Below are positions 5,410-9,329 of a stretch of 9,329 bases of DNA, in pieces. The DNA is from an uncultured Clostridia bacterium (GTDB lineage Bacteria > Bacillota > Clostridia > TANB77 > CAG-508): contig CAKPJM010000043.1 of the NCBI GenBank assembly GCA_934162625.1, positions 1 through 9,329 of the forward strand. Reading direction: 5' to 3'. The position numbers and the translations under genes were made by a program. The first letter of the stretch is position 1. Each line of letters begins with the position of its first letter. The notes under the pieces are model-generated. The model ran no database searches and had not been told where the DNA came from. It worked only from the letters and a program-made list of their open reading frames with translations.

Positions 5410-7218
5410 TTACCTCCTAGCGGCTCTTTCCCTATCTTTGTTATTTAATATCTTCTTTCTTAACCTTATACTTTTTGGTGTTACTTCAACTAGTTCATCA
5501 TCTTGTATAAATTCTATTGCTTTTTCCAAGCTCATTTGTATTGGTGGTACTAGTCTTAATGCATCGTCAGATCCAGAAGCTCTTGTGTTTGTTAAATGTT
5601 TTTCTTTACATACATTAACTGCTAAATCTTCTCCTCTTGAATTTAGTCCTACTATCATTCCTTCATATACTTCTGTACCTGGTCCTATAAATAAATCACC
5701 TTTATCTTGTGCATTGTATAATCCATATGTTATAGCTTTTCCTGCTTCAAATGCAACTATTGTTCCCCTTGCTCTAGAAACAACATCTCCTTTGTATGGC
5801 TCATATGAATCAAATATATGGTTCATTGTTCCTTCACCTTTTGTATCTGTTAAGAATTCTGTTCTATATCCAATTAATCCTCTTGCAGGTATTTTAAATT
5901 CTATTTTAGTATGTCCATCTTCTGCTGGTTCCATATTTATCATTTCTGCTTTTCTTCTTCCTAGTTTTTCTATAACATTTCCTATGCAGTCATCTGGAAC
6001 ATTTACTACTAATCTTTCGATTGGCTCGCATTTTTCTCCATTTATTTCTTTAAATATAACTTTTGGACGAGATACTAATAATTCAAATCCTTCTCTTCTC
6101 ATTGTTTCTATTAATACAGATAAGTGTAGTTCTCCACGTCCAGCAACTTCAAATGAATCTGGTGAAGCTGTCTCTTTTACTCTTAAAGATACATTTCTTT
6201 CTAATTCTTTAAATAATCTATCTCTTATATGTCTTGATGTTACAAATTCTCCCTCTCTACCTGCAAATGGTCCATTGTTTACAGAAAATGTCATCGTAAC
6301 TGTTGGTTCATCTATGTCCACAAAATCTATTTTTTCTGGGTTGTTTATATCACAGATTGTTTCTCCTATATTTATGTTAGTTATACCAGAAATCTCTACT
6401 ATATCCCCAGCTTTTGCTTCTGGTACTTCAACTTTTTTTAATCCCATATAAGTAGATACTTTAACTACTTTTGAATTTTCATTTTTATCTTTTTTGCATA
6501 CTACTACTGGCATTCCTTCTTTTATTATTCCACGTTCAATTCTTCCTACTGCAATTCTTCCAACATAATCATCATAATCTATATTTGATACTAACATTTG
6601 CATAGGTCCATTTTCATCACATTTTGGTGGATCTATTGTATTTACTATTGTTTCAAATACACATTTCATGTTATCTGATTCATCTTCTAGATTCATTTTA
6701 GCATATCCATCTCTTGCTGAAGCATATATTACGGGGAAATCTAACTGTTCATCATTTGCTCCCAATTCTATAAATAGTTCTAGTACTTCATCTACTACTT
6801 TTAAAGGTCTTGCTCCTGGTCTATCTATTTTATTTATTACTACTATTGGTTTTAAGTTTAAAGCTAGTGATTTTTTCAAAACTTCTCTTGTTTGTGGCAT
6901 TGCCCCTTCAAATGCATCTACTAGCAATAGTACACCATCAACCATTTTTAAAACACGTTCAACTTCTCCACCAAAATCAGCATGTCCAGGTGTATCTACT
7001 ATATTTATTTTTACATCATTATACATTACAGATGTATTTTTTGATAATATTGTAATTCCTCTTTCTTTCTCCAAGTCGTTAGAATCCATTACTCTTTCTT
7101 GTACTTGTTCATTTGCTCTAAAAGTACCACTTTGTCTTAAAAGTGCATCTACTAAAGTAGTTTTCCCATGATCTACGTGTGCAATAATTGCTACATTTCT
7201 AATTTTTTCGTTACTCAT
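5410..7218 (-). CDS. typA: Ribosome-associated translational GTPase TypA/BipA
   Basis: TypA/BipA is an EF-G-like GTPase that binds the 70S ribosome and supports ribosome assembly and growth under cold or other stress. The 602 residues match the family. The GTPase motifs are G1 AHVDHGKT (13-20), G2 RGIT (53-56), G3 DTPGH (75-79), G4 NKID (129-132) and G5 within YASARDG. Beyond them come EF-G-like domains (GRIAVGRIERG, then GRGELHLSVLIETMRREGFE) and the BipA-specific C-terminal region with PARGLIGYRTEFLTDTKGEG and a basic tail. The ATG has an AGAGGGG site 7 bases upstream. A perfect TTGACA/TATAAT promoter precedes it. It is the first gene of a unit with the 114-residue gene and trmR. BipA has been reported to bind ppGpp in enterobacteria, which makes the nearby alarmone synthetase of interest. 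Confidence 0.98.
   Translation of the reverse strand: MSNEKIRNVAIIAHVDHGKTTLVDALLRQSGTFRANEQVQERVMDSNDLEKERGITILSKNTSVMYNDVKINIVDTPGHADFGGEVERVLKMVDGVLLLVDAFEGAMPQTREVLKKSLALNLKPIVVINKIDRPGARPLKVVDEVLELFIELGANDEQLDFPVIYASARDGYAKMNLEDESDNMKCVFETIVNTIDPPKCDENGPMQMLVSNIDYDDYVGRIAVGRIERGIIKEGMPVVVCKKDKNENSKVVKVSTYMGLKKVEVPEAKAGDIVEISGITNINIGETICDINNPEKIDFVDIDEPTVTMTFSVNNGPFAGREGEFVTSRHIRDRLFKELERNVSLRVKETASPDSFEVAGRGELHLSVLIETMRREGFELLVSRPKVIFKEINGEKCEPIERLVVNVPDDCIGNVIEKLGRRKAEMINMEPAEDGHTKIEFKIPARGLIGYRTEFLTDTKGEGTMNHIFDSYEPYKGDVVSRARGTIVAFEAGKAITYGLYNAQDKGDLFIGPGTEVYEGMIVGLNSRGEDLAVNVCKEKHLTNTRASGSDDALRLVPPIQMSLEKAIEFIQDDELVEVTPKSIRLRKKILNNKDRERAARR
5413..5418 (-). promoter_or_regulatory. Ribosome binding site embedded in the last codons of typA
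   Basis: The two final Arg codons of typA read AGGAGG on the minus strand and lie 6 bases before the ATG of the 114-residue gene. Ribosomes finishing typA can therefore reinitiate directly. Confidence 0.8.
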
Positions 7219-7259
7219 TATAAATCCCCTCTATTTTTCTCTAAATTTGCTAACAATTA

Positions 7260-7289
7260 ATTATACCTCTATTATTGGCTATCTGTCAA
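7260..7289 (-). promoter_or_regulatory. Consensus promoter of typA
   Basis: On the minus strand the -35 is TTGACA (7289 to 7284) and the -10 is TATAAT (7265 to 7260), both perfect, with an 18-base spacer. Transcription would start near 7253, giving a leader of about 35 bases. Its -35 is 9 bases from the -35-like box of the divergent plus-strand gene. Confidence 0.85.
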
Positions 7290-7298
7290 GATGTGTGC

Positions 7299-7327
7299 TT
7301 GCATTTTTGTATATTATGTAGTATAAT
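7299..7327 (+). promoter_or_regulatory. Probable promoter of the plus-strand membrane protein gene
   Basis: A perfect -10 TATAAT (7322-7327) is preceded at 17 bases by TTGCAT (7299-7304), a weak -35 with three matches. The leader would be about 50 bases. Confidence 0.65.
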
Positions 7328-7383
7328 ATATTTATCATCCTTTATTAGAGGGATTAAAAAAACAACGAAAGAGGTTTTCTTAC

Positions 7384-7902
7384 ATGAAAAACACAGCAGC
7401 AGTTATTGGAAAAGCAGTCAACTTTATCTTGAATCATCCGGAATTCTCAGCAGTTCTTATCCTCGTTCTTTTTATTGTAATAATCGTTATTGCAATAGTT
7501 AATTCGCTTATGCGGAAAAAGATTTTCAATCTTACTCCTTATAAGCCTGGAAAGATTCTGGTAGTTAAGGATGGCAACAGTTGGTCTGACTATATTGTTG
7601 TCCATCCCAAAGCAAAATTAATAAGCTTGGAAACTGGAGAATCATTTAAGGTTTATGAAGTTTTAGACAAAGTTTTGGGTGATGTTGGGGCAGAACTTGC
7701 TAAGTTTTATTATTCAGGGCCATTTGGAATTAAGTTGAAAATTTCAAACTTAAAAAGAAAATCAGATGGATATTCTATAATAGTTTCTGATAAGAATGGA
7801 ACTCTGTATGAACTTAAAACAAAGTTCTTGCCTGAAAATTATACTGTAACCATTCAGGATGATTCTAGCGGAAGTTCAGGAAATGAAGATTCTGACAAAT
7901 AA
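7384..7902 (+). CDS. Single-span membrane-anchored protein of unknown function
   Basis: The protein has 172 residues. It has a short N-terminal segment, one strongly hydrophobic helix at about 21-43 (VLILVLFIVIIVIAIV) ending in the basic MRKK, then a soluble domain of about 110 residues. The basic residues right after the helix suggest the soluble part is cytoplasmic. That domain has alternating hydrophobic and charged stretches suggesting beta strands (KILVVKDG, YIVVHPKAKLISL, FGIKLKISNL, YSIIVSDKNGTLYELKT). The tail at 159-172 is Asp/Ser/Gly-rich. I recognise no family. An AAAGAGG site lies 9 bases before the ATG. It is a single-gene unit divergent from typA, closed by a hairpin just before the end of convergent plsC. 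Codons such as CCG, CTC and CGG, unusual for the surrounding minus-strand genes, hint at a separate origin. Confidence 0.86.
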   Translation: MKNTAAVIGKAVNFILNHPEFSAVLILVLFIVIIVIAIVNSLMRKKIFNLTPYKPGKILVVKDGNSWSDYIVVHPKAKLISLETGESFKVYEVLDKVLGDVGAELAKFYYSGPFGIKLKISNLKRKSDGYSIIVSDKNGTLYELKTKFLPENYTVTIQDDSSGSSGNEDSDK

Positions 7903-7914
7903 TCCCTTAGTTTT

Positions 7915-7955
7915 GCCCTCATTACTTTAATTAGTAATTGAGGGCATTTCTTTAT
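7915..7955 (+). terminator. Hairpin terminator after the membrane protein gene
   Basis: GCCCTCATTACT (7915-7926) pairs with AGTAATTGAGGGC (7933-7945) through 12 base pairs with one bulged T and a 6-base loop, followed by the T-rich ATTTCTTTATATTTT. It starts 12 bases after the stop codon and runs up to the plsC stop. On the minus strand it lacks a T-run, so it mainly serves the plus strand. Confidence 0.87.
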
Positions 7956-8548
7956 ATTTTTTCATCTCTTAATACAACAATCTTTTTCATTAAATCTTCT
8001 ATTAGTTCATCTAGTAATTCTCTATTATTAATTTCATCTTTATACTCAGAATAATATATTGGTTCCCCTATATTTACTTTTACTTTTCTAAAGATTTTAA
8101 AATTTCCTTGAATTCCAACTGGTATAATTGGAACATTTGCTTTTATTGCCAGTTTAATTGCTCCATCTTTAGGTTTTACTCCTTTTGCCATTCCTTGTCT
8201 AGTAGCTTCCGGGAACATCATTAAAAGTTCATTCTTTTTTAGCAGTTTTAGTGATATTTTTACACTTTCCATAGATTTACTATTTGGTTTTACTGGATAT
8301 ATTCCAAATAAATCCGCTATCCACCTTATAAATCCATTTTTAAACAATTCTTCTTTAGCTAAAACATTTATTTTTCTCTTATTCATTGCTATTATTACAG
8401 CTGAATCTAATGCATGAACGTGGTTTGGACAAATAATTGCTGCAGTATCTTTTGGTAAATTTTTCTTTCCTACCACTTTGGGTCTATACATTATTATAGC
8501 TGCAATTTTAAATAAAAATTTTATTATTATTCTAAGTACATTTTTCAT
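7952..8548 (-). CDS. plsC: 1-acyl-sn-glycerol-3-phosphate acyltransferase (PlsC)
   Basis: PlsC acylates lysophosphatidic acid to phosphatidic acid at the membrane, a core step of phospholipid synthesis. The 198 residues fit the short bacterial form. Motif I is NHVHALD (42-48, the catalytic HX4D), motif II lies around FGIYPVKPNS (81-90), motif III is FPEATR (112-117) and motif IV is VPIIPVG (139-145). Motif III usually reads FPEGTR; here Gly is replaced by Ala, though Glu, Thr and Arg are kept. A hydrophobic N-terminus (about 4-20) probably contacts the membrane. The ATG has AGGAG 6 bases upstream. Cmk lies upstream on the same strand, a common pairing in Firmicutes, but a 204-base gap with a repeat element now separates them, and I see no clear separate promoter for plsC. 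Confidence 0.93.
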   Translation of the reverse strand: MKNVLRIIIKFLFKIAAIIMYRPKVVGKKNLPKDTAAIICPNHVHALDSAVIIAMNKRKINVLAKEELFKNGFIRWIADLFGIYPVKPNSKSMESVKISLKLLKKNELLMMFPEATRQGMAKGVKPKDGAIKLAIKANVPIIPVGIQGNFKIFRKVKVNIGEPIYYSEYKDEINNRELLDELIEDLMKKIVVLRDEKI

Positions 8549-8579
8549 ACTACGCTCCTTTTTCGTTTTTTATTAATTA

Positions 8580-8694
8580 TGTAGGGGCGGGGCTCCGTAC
8601 CCGTCCGAAAAAACATCCGATAATTCATTGCAAATGCTGTAGGGCGTTCGTCGTCCTCGGCGACCCGCAATGCACCATAGAAATCGCCCCTACA
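8580..8694. repeat. GC-rich palindromic intergenic repeat with 10-bp inverted ends
   Basis: This 115-base stretch is strikingly GC-rich against its AT-rich surroundings. It begins TGTAGGGGCG (8580-8589) and ends with its exact inverse CGCCCCTACA (8685-8694). Inside are a second inverted pair, CATTGC (8626-8631) and GCAATG (8667-8672), a further copy of the end motif lacking one G, TGTAGGGCG (8638-8646), and a small GTCG/CGAC hairpin. There is no coding potential and no clear target-site duplication. It resembles the GTAGGGGCG-ended palindromic repeats scattered between genes in many Clostridia, possibly MITE-like. It fills most of the gap between cmk and plsC; the remaining bases (8695-8752) hold nothing I can identify. 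Confidence 0.8.
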
Positions 8695-8752
8695 CTCTTT
8701 ACGATAGATTATATCTACAATTCAGGTCAGTCCATAGAATCGTTTACGCAAA

Positions 8753-9329
8753 TTAAATTTTGTTGTTTTTCTTTCTAATTATTTCTATAATTTTTTCTAC
8801 TACTTCTTCTATTGTTAAACTTGTTGTATCAACAACTATGCTGTCTTCAGCTTTTTTTAATGCTCCTATTTCTTTTGCTTTGTCATTTTCATCTCTTTTT
8901 TTGATGTTTTCTATAACTTCTTCATATGTCATGTCTATATTTTTTTCTTTATATCTCCTTTTTGCTCTTTCTTCTACAGAAGCATCTAAATATATTTTTA
9001 CATCTGCATTTGGAAATACATATGTACAGATATCTCTTCCTTCCATTATTACGTTTTTGCCTTCTGCTAGTTTTCTTTGTAGCTCTACCATCTGGAATCT
9101 TACTTCTTTAATAGAAGATATTTGAGATACTATTTGTGTTACTTCCTTTGAACGAATCTCTTTAGTAACTTCTTTGCCATTTAAAAATATTTTATCACCA
9201 TCTGATAAAGTTTCAATTTCTATTTTTATTGTTTTTGCTATTTCTATTATTCTTTCTTTATCTTCTAAGGGAATTTTTTGGTTTATAACTTCTAAAGCAA
9301 CACACCTATAGGTACTACCTGTATCTATG
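8753..9329 (-). CDS. cmk: Cytidylate kinase, N-terminus off the window
   Basis: Cmk phosphorylates CMP and dCMP using ATP, in pyrimidine nucleotide supply. The frame is open from the right edge to a TAA at 8753-8755, giving 191 complete codons. It starts within IDTGSTYR, the equivalent of the family's DTGxMYR near residue 35, so roughly 30 N-terminal residues including the P-loop are missing. Other visible family features are the inserted domain (SDGDKIFLNGKEVTKEIRS), VSQISSIKEVRFQMVELQRK, EGRDICTYVFP (GRDIGT in most relatives), the Arg-rich lid EERAKRRYKE, and the C-terminal SIVVDTTSLTIEEVVEKI. A shorter reading from the Met at 9091 would lose the front half and is not the true start. The protein ends upstream of plsC with no obvious terminator hairpin apart from the repeat element. 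Confidence 0.94.
   Translation of the reverse strand, partial: IDTGSTYRCVALEVINQKIPLEDKERIIEIAKTIKIEIETLSDGDKIFLNGKEVTKEIRSKEVTQIVSQISSIKEVRFQMVELQRKLAEGKNVIMEGRDICTYVFPNADVKIYLDASVEERAKRRYKEKNIDMTYEEVIENIKKRDENDKAKEIGALKKAEDSIVVDTTSLTIEEVVEKIIEIIRKKNNKI

Noticed and set aside
5438..6451. A long plus-strand open frame of 337 codons
   Set aside because: It lies wholly opposite typA, is rich in Ser, Phe and Leu as expected of the reverse of an AT-rich gene, has no sensible ribosome binding site and resembles no protein. It is a shadow frame.
6668..7171. Plus-strand open frame of 167 codons opposite the typA GTPase domain
   Set aside because: It is antisense to conserved typA motifs, with composition typical of a shadow frame.
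7275..7502. Plus-strand open frame of 75 codons upstream of and overlapping the membrane protein gene
   Set aside because: It begins before the -10 box of the plus-strand promoter and runs out of frame into the real gene, which has the better start and composition.
8580..8694. The GC-rich palindromic region as a tRNA, riboswitch or CRISPR repeat
   Set aside because: There is no cloverleaf with T-loop or anticodon arm, no riboswitch core that I can identify, and no regularly spaced direct repeats. The inverted ends fit an intergenic repeat element better.
8760..9125. Plus-strand open frame of 121 codons with a hydrophobic sequence
   Set aside because: It is opposite cmk. The hydrophobic, Ser/Phe-rich character comes from reading AT-rich Lys/Glu codons backwards.
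1..9329. Possible UGA reassignment, because none of the ten visible genes ends in TGA
   Set aside because: All frames read through with the standard code, the visible Trp codons I checked are TGG, and ten stops are too few in an AT-rich genome to be informative.

Overview
The window reads as a chromosomal segment of an AT-rich, low-GC Gram-positive bacterium, most likely a clostridial or related uncultivated Firmicutes lineage. The reasons are strong AGGAGG-type ribosome binding sites, AT-biased codons, sigma-A-like TTGACA/TATAAT promoters, a cmk-plsC neighbourhood, a BipA/TypA GTPase, a QueH-type epoxyqueuosine reductase and a TrmR/TrhP tRNA-modification pair. All ten visible stop codons are TAA or TAG. 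I see no phage, IS transposase, CRISPR array, tRNA or rRNA.

Most genes are on the minus strand. Read in their direction of transcription (right to left) they are: cmk (5' end off the window), a 115-bp GC-rich repeat element, plsC, typA, an unrecognised 114-residue gene, trmR, trhP (U32 family), ruvB, queH, and an unrecognised gene that runs off the left edge. typA, the 114-residue gene and trmR are tightly coupled by overlaps. trhP ends at a terminator. ruvB, queH and the last gene form a separate operon with its own promoter.

Two plus-strand genes interrupt this order. One is a monofunctional RelA/SpoT-type alarmone synthetase (3645-4442) sitting between trmR and trhP. The other is a membrane-anchored protein of unknown function (7384-7902) sitting between typA and plsC. 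Both have the same layout: a promoter back-to-back with the consensus promoter of the adjacent minus-strand gene, one gene, then a hairpin terminator just before the end of the convergent neighbour. Both look like single-gene cassettes placed within an older operon order.

Functionally the window centres on translation. TrhP and TrmR together make 5-methoxyuridine at wobble position 34, QueH finishes queuosine at position 34 of other tRNAs, and TypA is a ribosome-associated stress GTPase. The alarmone synthetase placed among them makes a translation-stress link plausible but unproven. RuvB (recombination), PlsC (phospholipid synthesis) and Cmk (nucleotides) are ordinary housekeeping functions. 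The most interesting items are the alarmone-synthetase cassette with its facing promoters and ATGTGA start context, the unknown membrane protein divergent from typA, and the repeat element. No intergenic stretch exceeds 300 bases; the largest is 8549-8752 and holds the repeat.
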